Notes under the pieces: generated by a model | Database searches by the model: none | What the model was told of the DNA's origin: nothing | Seen by the model: only the letters and a program-made list of their open reading frames with translations | Position numbers and translations under genes: made by a program | Shown: in pieces, positions 1 to 6,336 of the stretch | Numbering within the stretch: the stretch's first letter is position 1 | Layout of the letters: the number at the start of each line of letters is the position of its first letter | Source of the DNA: Nitrospirota bacterium | Lineage (GTDB): Bacteria > Nitrospinota > Nitrospinia > Nitrospinales > Nitrospinaceae | Assembly (NCBI GenBank): GCA_030600405.1 | Contig: JAUVMD010000082.1 | Coordinates: forward strand, 1-6,336 | Length of the DNA stretch: 6,336 bases | Direction of reading: 5' to 3'

Positions 1-2228
1 AGGCTCCAGCCGTTGCGCGATACCATCTGCTTGATCTGGAATTGAGGCAGGATGCGGTTGGACCGTTTTAATTCACGCAGAAACGGTTTTCCGTCCTCCA
101 CGTATTTCAATGTCGATTCTCCGAGTCCCGCCGCTAGAGTGCTTTCGTGACAGCTTTCGCAGGGGCGGGCGGTGGATCGGATGGTGTGCGGGGTATGGGG
201 GGTCATCACCCAACCCGGTTTGCCACTGGGCGTCAGAGGAACTTTAGCTCGCAGGGTGGACCGGCCCTTCTCTTTAGAAAGGGTGGTCAGAAAATATTGA
301 TAACGCGGCTTCATGATCGTGAATCGTTTTCGCTTGTTTTTTCCGAGAATCAAACTGCTCCAACCCGTTTCGGAAAAGACGTGGCTCCAGATGCCTTTCA
401 TCCAGCTTCCCTTGGGGCCGCTCGGGGTAGTGACCGCAGAATTCCAGTTCAGCATTCCCATGGGTTGCTTGGTCAAAGCCTTGTTGCTTTCTAATCCCCA
501 TAGCCGTTGTTGTAAGGTGGGGTCGGAGAGAGCCCAATCCTGCCATTGCCTCGGGTTGAATTTCTCCTCCCGGATCACGTGCATTCCCCATTCGTTGGCC
601 GACCATCGCGCATGGCAGGCGGAGCACTCAGTATGTTTCATGTGGCCGAGTATCTGATGGGCATACGGGCGCTTTTGCATGAATTTTAAAAGCGGAATCT
701 TATGTGCCTTACCCGTGACCTTGGAGTACAGAATCCATTTGCCATCGACCAGTAAAATATGAGGCTGAAGCCGTCCTTGCAGGTCGATCATAACCGTATC
801 GCCAATTTTGATTTTCTTCATCAGATTGGGATTGAGTTGGTTTTTCTTGATCAGTTCTTCCGTCCATGGGGTTTCTGCTTTCAGTTCGATGCCGGTAGGA
901 GCCTGGTCGTTGGTTCCATGGCAGGTTTCGCACCGGACCTTGACCGCGTCGTGCTGGGTCGGGTTCTTGGAAGCATCCGCCTTGATTTCGTCTGGGCCGT
1001 GGCAGTCGATGCAATGCATGCCCTTTTCGCGATGAATGTCGGGTAGGAGGAACTCGTGTGAGCGTCCATACAGCACAGGTTGGTCCTTCTCGACTTTGAT
1101 CTGGGCGGTTTTGGGCCGGGCCGGCTTACCGAACAAACCTTCAAATTCGTTACCAACGCCGTTGTAGTTGTGGCAATGCTCGCACTGGACACTGGGTATC
1201 GCCACAGTAAACTTGTGCAGCAACGGATACCCCCGCCGATTATTCAGAGAATTTGAAGCGACGCCGCGGTTGAACCGGTTTCGCAAATATTTTGGGTCCG
1301 CCCTTTGGGCTTCCTGGATGGCGCGGTCCCGGGTCAGGGAAGTTCCCTCGTTGGTGTATATCATGTGGCAGGAGGCACACCCGGTGGCCCGGTAATCTCC
1401 GGCACGGTGCGGCGACGGCGATTGCACGTGGCAACGCAGGCATTTCTTCTGCAGAAAATCATCCACTGGTTTTCCGAGGCTGGTGTAGGTCCACGGTTGA
1501 TTCTCACTTGGCTTCTCACCCTTTTTCTTGTTTTGCCTGGGTTGTTTCAGCGGAGGTTCGCCCCAGGCTTCCCGGGTGATCTCAATGACGCCGCGTGCGG
1601 TAGTCATCAACGAATTCTTCACCTTCTGGATTTGCTCTTCATGGCAATTGCCGCAATATTTGGGTGCGTGTTTTAAGTCGGAGGGATTGGACACCATACC
1701 CCGATGGGCCTGGGCCACGGTTTTGCCTCTGAGATTGCCGTTATGACATTTGATGCAGGAAAATCGATGGTTCCGGCTGATTTCCTCGATGCCGCGGTGG
1801 CATCTCAGGCATCCCCCTTCCTTGTTGACCAGTTCAATGCGGCCGAAAACATCCTTCAGAATGAAATTGGAATTCTTGTAATAACGGTCGACAAATCCTA
1901 TGGAGTCGTTGTAGGTATTGAACCGCAGGCCGTCCACCGTTGTGCCCGGTGTCAAGGTCTCCCTGGCGTTTTCTCCATCCCTTTTCAGAAAAAAGAACGG
2001 ATCCCGGAAATCAGATGCGTCAATCGTCGGTTTCTCCTCCTGAGGTGGAATGTCCACCATCTCCTTTTCAAAACCGCCGGGAGATTGTCCTCCGAGGGCA
2101 GGGGGCCTTTCCTCGTCGAAGGGCGCCGCCGGCCAGTCTTCCTGAGCCATCAGCTGAGGCAGGGCCCACGCCAGCGCAAGTGTGGCGAGTGTTGTAAGAA
2201 TCGTTGTTTTTGAAAACAGAAACTTCAT
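1..2228 (-). CDS. Exported multihaem c-type cytochrome (10 haem motifs visible), 3' end outside window
   Basis: The frame is open from the ATG at 2228 to the window edge: 742 codons with no stop, so the C-terminus is missing. The N-terminus is a signal peptide (MKFLFSK, then a hydrophobic stretch, likely cut after LMA at about residue 28), followed by an acidic, proline-rich linker and an extension to about residue 135 with no haem site. CXXCH motifs start at C140, C158, C192, C263, C284, C349, C406, C433, C535 and C690. It is a paralogue of the cytochrome just upstream and starts 6 bases after that gene's stop, so the two are probably co-translated. At the place of the paralogue's tenth haem it has EWGMH (residues 546-550), so that haem is lost. 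By comparison, one more C-terminal haem motif is expected beyond the window. The role is inferred to be periplasmic or extracellular electron transfer; substrate and partners are unknown. No family-level name can be assigned from sequence alone. Confidence 0.93.
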   Translation of the reverse strand, partial: MKFLFSKTTILTTLATLALAWALPQLMAQEDWPAAPFDEERPPALGGQSPGGFEKEMVDIPPQEEKPTIDASDFRDPFFFLKRDGENARETLTPGTTVDGLRFNTYNDSIGFVDRYYKNSNFILKDVFGRIELVNKEGGCLRCHRGIEEISRNHRFSCIKCHNGNLRGKTVAQAHRGMVSNPSDLKHAPKYCGNCHEEQIQKVKNSLMTTARGVIEITREAWGEPPLKQPRQNKKKGEKPSENQPWTYTSLGKPVDDFLQKKCLRCHVQSPSPHRAGDYRATGCASCHMIYTNEGTSLTRDRAIQEAQRADPKYLRNRFNRGVASNSLNNRRGYPLLHKFTVAIPSVQCEHCHNYNGVGNEFEGLFGKPARPKTAQIKVEKDQPVLYGRSHEFLLPDIHREKGMHCIDCHGPDEIKADASKNPTQHDAVKVRCETCHGTNDQAPTGIELKAETPWTEELIKKNQLNPNLMKKIKIGDTVMIDLQGRLQPHILLVDGKWILYSKVTGKAHKIPLLKFMQKRPYAHQILGHMKHTECSACHARWSANEWGMHVIREEKFNPRQWQDWALSDPTLQQRLWGLESNKALTKQPMGMLNWNSAVTTPSGPKGSWMKGIWSHVFSETGWSSLILGKNKRKRFTIMKPRYQYFLTTLSKEKGRSTLRAKVPLTPSGKPGWVMTPHTPHTIRSTARPCESCHESTLAAGLGESTLKYVEDGKPFLRELKRSNRILPQFQIKQMVSRNGWS

Positions 2229-2234
2229 AAAATG

Positions 2235-4313
2235 TCAGCGCTTCTTTAAAATTTTGTCTCTCAATCGGCGATGTTTGATATTGATCGAAAACTTGTAACT
2301 TTTTTCCATGTCTCTGTAAATTTTGTCCGTATAGCGTGAATGACAGGGAATACAGTTGCCGACCTTCAGAATGCGGGTGATTTCCTCCTGGTTGAATGGC
2401 CGCGCACCCGCTTGACCGGAGCCGGCAATTGCTTGCCCGCGTTGGTTCACTTTCGTCCGGGGTCCGAATTTGGATTTATTCAGTACCCGATTGGTCCGCA
2501 CCAGCGGATTGAACTGATCGTACTGGCCGGTCGACTTTTTCTTGATATACAAATCCCCTTCCCCCATCCCCAGGGTTTTCGGCGACAGGTGACAGCTTTC
2601 GCAGGAGCGTATCTTTGTGCTCACCGAATGCGGTTGGGTGCCGTAAGCCAGGTTGGAACCCGAGTAGCCAGCGGAGTTGGTGAATTCCCAATGACGGTAG
2701 TTTCCCGGCGAATCGCCCTTGTTGTCCACAACCGGAACAATTTCTTCCTGTTGATCCAAAACGGTCAGGGTGTGGGGGGGCTGAGACAGCATGGGAACCA
2801 CTTTGCCGCGCGGGCCAACCATCAACGCCGGTTCTTCATGCTTCATGGTGAATTGAAACGGGTTCCAAGTGCTGGGACGTGCCGCGCCGTTACCTTTCCC
2901 GGACTTCAGAGTCATATGACACCCTTCACAACGAGGCACCCATTGCGAATGGCATGCCGTGCAGGCCAGTTTGTCCCGGTGACCGGGAATGTTGTGTCCC
3001 CAACGTTGATCCTTGGTCAGCGGTACTGTGCGCGCTTTTCCGGTGCGTTTGCTGTAGGTAACGAATTTCTTCCCCTGTGCCTTTACGTTGGTCAATCTCC
3101 GGTTTTTGGCCGAAACCGCCATCGCGTCGCCCACCTTGTTGGTGAAACCTCTGTAATGGCGACTCAACCGAACGGCCGGGTCCTGGGATATCTTGATTTT
3201 TGAAATCCGGGGATACGACGTGCTGTCGCCGTGACAGGTTTCGCAACGGATTTCCACCGCCTGAAATTGCCGGGAATAGATGTTACCGTCTCCCATGATA
3301 TCAGACTGCGTATGGCAGTCAATGCATTCCATCCCCCGTTCCAGATGAACGTCCATGCGGGGTTGGCCGCTTCCAGGGAAGGGGAGTTTTCCCTGGAGAT
3401 TGCGGCGCGGAAAGGGAATGGAAAATTTTTCCGTGGTCATCTGCGATAAAAATGATTTGTGGCATTGCAGGCATATGTTGCTGGAAGGCAATACCGTTAT
3501 GCGATGATACGCCGGATGCCCCCGCTTGTTTTTGGGTATCGTCGGATCGCGCCCCAGGTATTTCCCTTCCGGGTGGTAACTGAAATGGCAGGCGGCGCAT
3601 CCCTGCGAGCGGTATTCTCCCTTCGGTGGAGGCGCATCGATGTGGCATTGAAAACAACGTTCGCGCAGAACATGGTCGCCGATGTGATTGGAAATTTTTT
3701 TGCGGGGAGTCCCCTTCCGTGTGGTTTGGTGTTCCCGCAAGTGATGAGGGGTAAAATAAGGAAGCTCTTCCAGACGTTTCAGGGCACCGAGGGTTTCCGG
3801 AGTCATGCCGTCTTTATCTTCTATTTTATAGATTCCGTAACGCGCCGATTTTCCCGGCTGGCCACCCCACTGGTACCGCAGGCCGGCAATGACTCCCGAC
3901 AGAGTTCCCATCATGGATTTACGGACCCGGTCGACGTGGTTGCGGGTTTCATCCTGATGGCCGGAATGACATTGTGCTCTTCCGCAACTGAGGTGGACCA
4001 CTTTCAGGGAAGAAGGATTGCGCTTGCCAGTTCCTGCTGCCGGATCATAGATGAGCGTGGCATGCGCCTCGTTTTTATCTTCGGACGCGCCGTTGCCGCC
4101 ATGGCAGGAGGTGCATCCCAGTTTGAGAGGATGCGAGCGGCTGACTTCTTCAATCCCCTCATGGCATGTGAGGCATCGCTCTTCGAGACCGGTGATTTCG
4201 GTGGTGGCGGTCATCCCTGCAGGGTTCTCCGCATGGGCGGAGACGGTGGAGCCGAACAGTAATAACAGCACTGCGAGACAGATTGTGGATTTGAGCTTGA
4301 GGGGAACGGCCAT
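2235..4313 (-). CDS. Exported dodecahaem c-type cytochrome, complete
   Basis: This is a 692-residue protein starting at the ATG at 4313; a TTG directly before it (4316) is also possible but less likely. A signal peptide (basic MAVPLKLK, then a leucine-rich core, likely cut after SAHA near residue 28) sends it to the periplasm or beyond. There are eleven CXXCH motifs, with first cysteines at 47, 67, 220, 239, 281, 330, 357, 451, 462, 571 and 654, plus one CX4CH (C110 to H116), making twelve haem sites. Many extra histidines, for example in HPAYHR and DVHLERG, could be distal ligands, so bis-His haems are likely. Haem-free stretches lie at about 117-219, 362-450 and 467-570. The C-terminal tail is strongly basic, with no transmembrane helix after the signal peptide. 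It is followed 6 bases later by a paralogue, so the pair probably works as one electron-transfer unit. Spacing does not match a well-known enzyme such as nitrite reductase NrfA or hydroxylamine oxidoreductase, so an electron-carrier role is inferred, not shown. Confidence 0.95.
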   Translation of the reverse strand: MAVPLKLKSTICLAVLLLLFGSTVSAHAENPAGMTATTEITGLEERCLTCHEGIEEVSRSHPLKLGCTSCHGGNGASEDKNEAHATLIYDPAAGTGKRNPSSLKVVHLSCGRAQCHSGHQDETRNHVDRVRKSMMGTLSGVIAGLRYQWGGQPGKSARYGIYKIEDKDGMTPETLGALKRLEELPYFTPHHLREHQTTRKGTPRKKISNHIGDHVLRERCFQCHIDAPPPKGEYRSQGCAACHFSYHPEGKYLGRDPTIPKNKRGHPAYHRITVLPSSNICLQCHKSFLSQMTTEKFSIPFPRRNLQGKLPFPGSGQPRMDVHLERGMECIDCHTQSDIMGDGNIYSRQFQAVEIRCETCHGDSTSYPRISKIKISQDPAVRLSRHYRGFTNKVGDAMAVSAKNRRLTNVKAQGKKFVTYSKRTGKARTVPLTKDQRWGHNIPGHRDKLACTACHSQWVPRCEGCHMTLKSGKGNGAARPSTWNPFQFTMKHEEPALMVGPRGKVVPMLSQPPHTLTVLDQQEEIVPVVDNKGDSPGNYRHWEFTNSAGYSGSNLAYGTQPHSVSTKIRSCESCHLSPKTLGMGEGDLYIKKKSTGQYDQFNPLVRTNRVLNKSKFGPRTKVNQRGQAIAGSGQAGARPFNQEEITRILKVGNCIPCHSRYTDKIYRDMEKSYKFSINIKHRRLRDKILKKR
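2241..2247 (-). promoter_or_regulatory. Weak ribosome-binding site of the downstream cytochrome, inside the 3' end of the upstream one
   Basis: On the coding strand AAAGAAG lies 12 bases before the ATG at 2228, within the last codons of the upstream cytochrome gene. It is a poor Shine-Dalgarno match at long spacing. With only 6 bases between stop and start, translation of the second cytochrome may depend on ribosomes finishing the first. Confidence 0.3.
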
Positions 4314-4382
4314 CAAAGACTTTAAGAGAAGCGTAATTTTATTAAAGTGAATGAACGGTTTTTGGGGAAACAGGGCCGGGGA

Positions 4383-4703
4383 TCAATCGTAAACGACTTC
4401 CAGTTTTTTCAGAAAATCCGCAAGATTGATGATAGATTGGTGGACGGATTCTTTATCCTTGTTTTTGGCGGCTTTTTCAATAGCCCGGCCAATACTGGTT
4501 AGATCATTTAACCCATACCCCCCCCCGGATCCCTTCATGGAATGACCTAGAACAGCAATAGAATCAAAATCGTCCTTTTCCAAAGCTTGTTGATAAACAA
4601 GCAGGTCTTTTCCTCTGTTTTCCAGGTAATCGGGAATCAGATCCTGCAAATCCGGGTCAATGCGAACCCGAATCTTTTCCGACTGTGAATCCTGATTTTT
4701 CAT
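4383..4703 (-). CDS. Small stand-alone histidine phosphotransfer (Hpt) protein
   Basis: This is a 106-residue soluble protein that is one Hpt domain and nothing else. The phospho-acceptor motif is HSMKGSGGGYG, with the histidine at residue 54; this is the usual H-x-M/L-K-G-S/A pattern. The surrounding helices (about 33-57, 66-81, 85-101) fit the four-helix bundle of the family, and the segment around residues 13-30 (RVRIDPDLQDLIPDYL) resembles the first helix of small bacterial Hpt proteins. Such proteins pass phosphate between response-regulator receiver domains, or from hybrid histidine kinases to regulators, in the cytoplasm; no kinase or regulator is in this window. It has no catalytic kinase domain and no membrane segment. 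A run of nine G encodes residues 60-62 and makes the gene prone to frameshift. It sits 69 bases before the first cytochrome and 103 bases after the debranching enzyme gene, so a shared transcript is possible but not shown. Confidence 0.88.
   Translation of the reverse strand: MKNQDSQSEKIRVRIDPDLQDLIPDYLENRGKDLLVYQQALEKDDFDSIAVLGHSMKGSGGGYGLNDLTSIGRAIEKAAKNKDKESVHQSIINLADFLKKLEVVYD
4518..4526 (-). repeat. Nine-G homopolymer inside the Hpt coding region
   Basis: The plus strand shows nine C in a row, so the coding strand reads nine G, as three GGG codons for glycines 60-62. Eight G would give stop TAA after 64 residues and ten G would give stop TGA after 66 residues. It is the longest single-base run I noticed in the window. 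Confidence 0.9.
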
Positions 4704-4727
4704 AGACTTAACTAACTGAATTGTAAC

Positions 4728-4756
4728 ATGATTGAGTCTTCATTATTAGGTGTAAA
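4728..4756 (-). promoter_or_regulatory. Alternative sigma-70-like promoter for the Hpt gene (weak)
   Basis: On the coding strand TTTACA (4751-4756, 5 of 6 matches to TTGACA) is followed after 17 bases by AATCAT (4728-4733, 4 of 6 to TATAAT). A start about 7 bases later would leave a very short leader before the ATG at 4703. Either this or the upstream candidate could be chance in an AT-rich gap. Confidence 0.2.
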
Positions 4757-4757
4757 C

Positions 4758-4786
4758 AGGATAAGCCTTGAAGTGCAGGGTTGCAA
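4758..4786 (-). promoter_or_regulatory. Candidate sigma-70-like promoter upstream of the Hpt gene
   Basis: On the coding strand TTGCAA (4781-4786) and TATCCT (4758-4763) are separated by exactly 17 bases. Each hexamer matches the consensus at 4 of 6 positions. The -35-like box is the centre of a near-palindrome, which would suit an operator. It would drive the Hpt gene and perhaps the cytochromes. This is pattern matching only. Confidence 0.25.
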
Positions 4787-4791
4787 TCCTG
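4776..4791. repeat. 16-bp near-palindrome in the gap between glgX and the Hpt gene
   Basis: The plus strand reads CAGGGTTGCAATCCTG, an inverted repeat around TTGCAA with a single mismatched pair (G opposite T). It has no T-run on either side, so it is a poor rho-independent terminator. It could be a regulator-binding site overlapping the candidate -35 box. Confidence 0.4.
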
Positions 4792-4806
4792 ATTTGATGG
4801 GTCAGT

Positions 4807-6336
4807 TTATTTTTCCGCACCGGTTAAAACTTTCAGGGAGCGGGGAGCTATAGTAAGGGTATTCAAAGATTTTCCGGAGGCAAGGGAATCCGCTGGCTCA
4901 GGGGCTGATGTGTCCAGTAACACTTTCCAGTTTCGGGAGTTGCCGGGTAATGTGAAATCGCAGGTCTGGTCACCGCTGTTCCACAGAATCAAAAAGGCGG
5001 CGCTTTCGTTCTCAGAGGAAACACATCCCAGACACTGAACGTTGATGGATTCCGGCGCACAGGGATCCATCGTTTGTCCATTCGCTTGAAACCATTGCCA
5101 TGAAGCCTGGGTTATTGGATATCGTTTTCTCAGTTGAATGATGAGCTGGGTGAATTCCATAAAACTTTTTTGATCTTCATCAAGATTCCAATCGTACCAA
5201 CTGATCGGGTTGTCCTGGCAATAGGTGTTATTGTTGCCCTGTTGGGTGCGGCCGATTTCATCGCCTCCGGAAATCATCGGCGTACCCGCCGATAGAAGAA
5301 GGGTCGCTAGCAAGTTTCTTTTCTGTTGCTGGCGGAGCGCATTCAGGGCTGGATCGTCCGAGGGACCCTCCATTCCGTAATTGCAACTGTCGTGGCCGTA
5401 GTGACCGTCATTATTGTTTTCGCCGTTGGCTTCGTTGTGCTTGTGTTCGTAAGTGACCAGGTCCTCCAGCGTGAACCCGTCATGACTGGTGATATAATTG
5501 ACGGTTGAGTGCGGTGGCCGGTCCCCAAACAGGTCGCGGCTTCCCGTCACCCGTTTCGTCAATGATTGAGCCTGATTGGAATCTCCCCGCCAGAATTTCC
5601 GGACGGTTTGCCGGTACTGGTCATTCCATTCCGACCACCCATTGGGAAAGTTTGACAGTTGATAGCCGCTTGGTCCCAAGTCCCAGGGCTCGGCAATCCA
5701 TTTCACTTGAGATAGCACCGGGTCTTCCTGAATCGCCTTGAAAAAATCACCTTCGGGTTTAAACGATTTCCGGCCGCGTCCCACGGAGACCGCCAAGTCC
5801 AGCCGAAAACCATCCACGTGCATCTCATCGACCCAATAACGAAGGACGTCCAGAACCAACTGCCGGGCCTGCGTATGGTGGAGGTTGAACGTATTGCCGC
5901 ATCCGGTGAAGTTGGTATAGCGCGCCGGATGGCTCGGGTTCGTCCGGTAATACACCGCGTTGTCGATACCGCGAAAGGATACGGTGGGGCCATGCAAGTC
6001 GCCTTCGGCAGTGTGATTGAACACCATGTCGAGAATCACCTCAATGCCCGCCTGATGAAACGCCTGCACCATGCTTTTGAATTCCGTGGCCGGATCGGAA
6101 TCGCTCCGACGGGCGAATCGTGCATCAGGCGCAAAAAACAGTAGGGGATTGTAGCCCCAGTAATTGGTCAATCCATTTTTATGCAGATGGTATTCATTTG
6201 CAATCTGGTGCACGGGCAGTAATTCGATGGCGGTAATCCCCAGGCGGGTCAGGTGTTCCAGCACCGGCTCCGAGGCGAGGCCGGTATAAGTGCCGCGCAA
6301 CTCTTCGGGAATGTCGGGGTGTTGTTGTGTCATCCC
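4807..6336 (-). CDS. glgX: Glycogen debranching enzyme GlgX (GH13 isoamylase-type), 5' end outside window
   Basis: GlgX hydrolyses alpha-1,6 branch links in limit dextrins during cytoplasmic glycogen breakdown. The frame is open to the window edge, and the ATG at 6333 is internal: the reading G-M-T-Q-Q-HPDIPEELRGTY matches the middle of the family, just after the N-terminal carbohydrate-binding module. The usual protein is about 650-720 residues, so roughly 150-200 residues are missing. Numbered from that methionine, 508 residues remain. The (beta/alpha)8 barrel motifs are intact: DMVFNH (102-107); DGFRLDLA with nucleophile D179; WIAEPWDLG with acid/base E215; TSHDGFTLEDLV with the third catalytic Asp, D285. 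The isoamylase signature GGDEIGRTQQGNNNTYCQDN is at 357-375. A C-terminal beta domain ends in the typical APRSLKVL. In the linker after residue 420 the usual acidic-DW motif of the family is missing, replaced by a cysteine-bearing stretch (C425, C434, C437). TreX-like trehalose-pathway debranching is the main alternative role. Confidence 0.95.
   Translation of the reverse strand, partial: GMTQQHPDIPEELRGTYTGLASEPVLEHLTRLGITAIELLPVHQIANEYHLHKNGLTNYWGYNPLLFFAPDARFARRSDSDPATEFKSMVQAFHQAGIEVILDMVFNHTAEGDLHGPTVSFRGIDNAVYYRTNPSHPARYTNFTGCGNTFNLHHTQARQLVLDVLRYWVDEMHVDGFRLDLAVSVGRGRKSFKPEGDFFKAIQEDPVLSQVKWIAEPWDLGPSGYQLSNFPNGWSEWNDQYRQTVRKFWRGDSNQAQSLTKRVTGSRDLFGDRPPHSTVNYITSHDGFTLEDLVTYEHKHNEANGENNNDGHYGHDSCNYGMEGPSDDPALNALRQQQKRNLLATLLLSAGTPMISGGDEIGRTQQGNNNTYCQDNPISWYDWNLDEDQKSFMEFTQLIIQLRKRYPITQASWQWFQANGQTMDPCAPESINVQCLGCVSSENESAAFLILWNSGDQTCDFTLPGNSRNWKVLLDTSAPEPADSLASGKSLNTLTIAPRSLKVLTGAEK

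Noticed and set aside
274..627. Minus-strand open frame of 117 codons in another frame of the partial cytochrome
   Set aside because: The cytochrome frame is open through this whole stretch and carries CSACH and the paralogue-matched blocks; the overlapping frame has no features.
1704..2213. Plus-strand open frame of 169 codons opposite the N-terminal part of the partial cytochrome
   Set aside because: The minus strand here encodes a signal peptide, linker and the first two haem motifs in one unbroken frame, so this is a shadow.
2340..3203. Plus-strand open frame of 287 codons opposite the dodecahaem cytochrome
   Set aside because: It lies wholly antisense to a cytochrome with twelve haem motifs and a signal peptide, and its translation shows no recognisable domain.
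3459..4262. Plus-strand open frame of 267 codons opposite the same cytochrome
   Set aside because: Again antisense to a certain gene, with no domain, signal or sensible start context.
1..4313. Assignment to a named respiratory enzyme (nitrite reductase NrfA, hydroxylamine oxidoreductase, OmcS-type nanowire)
   Set aside because: The haem number, spacing and lack of a CXXCK motif do not fit NrfA, and the other families could not be matched by eye. A family name would be a guess.
4314..4382. Promoter in the gap between the Hpt gene and the first cytochrome
   Set aside because: A TAAAAT that could pass for a -10 box exists on the minus strand, but no -35-like sequence lies at 15-19 bases from it, so I do not call it.
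4785..4806. Rho-independent terminator after glgX
   Set aside because: Only very short stems are seen (CTGA/TCAG) and no T-run follows on the minus strand.
6331..6333. ATG at 6333 as the true start of GlgX
   Set aside because: The codon before it is open (GGG, glycine) to the window edge, the protein would lack its N-terminal carbohydrate-binding module, and the ATG falls inside a conserved KG-x-T-x-x-HPD-type segment. The gene is truncated by the window, not by evolution.

Overview
The window (6336 bases, roughly balanced GC) is almost fully coding, and every gene I can support lies on the minus strand. Read in transcription order, from high to low coordinates, it holds: the C-terminal three quarters of a GlgX-type glycogen debranching enzyme (4807-6336, 5' end outside the window); a 103-base gap with a possible promoter and a near-palindrome; a small stand-alone histidine phosphotransfer (Hpt) protein (4383-4703); a complete exported multihaem c-type cytochrome of 692 residues with 12 haem-binding motifs (2235-4313); and, 6 bases after its stop codon, a second, related multihaem cytochrome (1-2228) that runs off the low end of the window after 742 codons and 10 haem motifs.

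The organism is a Gram-negative-type bacterium with a large investment in periplasmic or extracellular electron transfer. Tandem large multihaem cytochromes, a stand-alone Hpt protein and glycogen metabolism fit environmental lineages such as Nitrospinota, Nitrospirota or Desulfobacterota. This is an impression from protein style; nothing here fixes the taxonomy.

The two cytochromes are clearly paralogues. Haem sites, spacing and the sequence around them (a paired CIDCH / CETCH module, a haem-free strand-rich insert, an A/S-C-H-x-x-W block, a late CESCH) line up along their length. They differ in informative ways. The upstream copy has one unusual CX4CH site where the downstream copy has CX2CH. 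The downstream copy has lost one site, with CEGCH replaced by EWGMH and only the histidine kept. The downstream copy also carries an N-terminal extension of about 107 residues before its first haem. The tight junction suggests they are made together, probably as partner subunits of one electron-transfer assembly, but no membrane anchor, oxidoreductase or porin partner is visible in this window.

The Hpt gene has a run of nine G immediately after its phospho-acceptor motif. Loss or gain of one G would bring in a stop codon within a few codons, so this is a candidate slippage site or a sequencing-error hotspot. GlgX probably belongs to a separate carbohydrate-storage function. No RNA genes, CRISPR arrays, insertion sequences or phage genes were seen.
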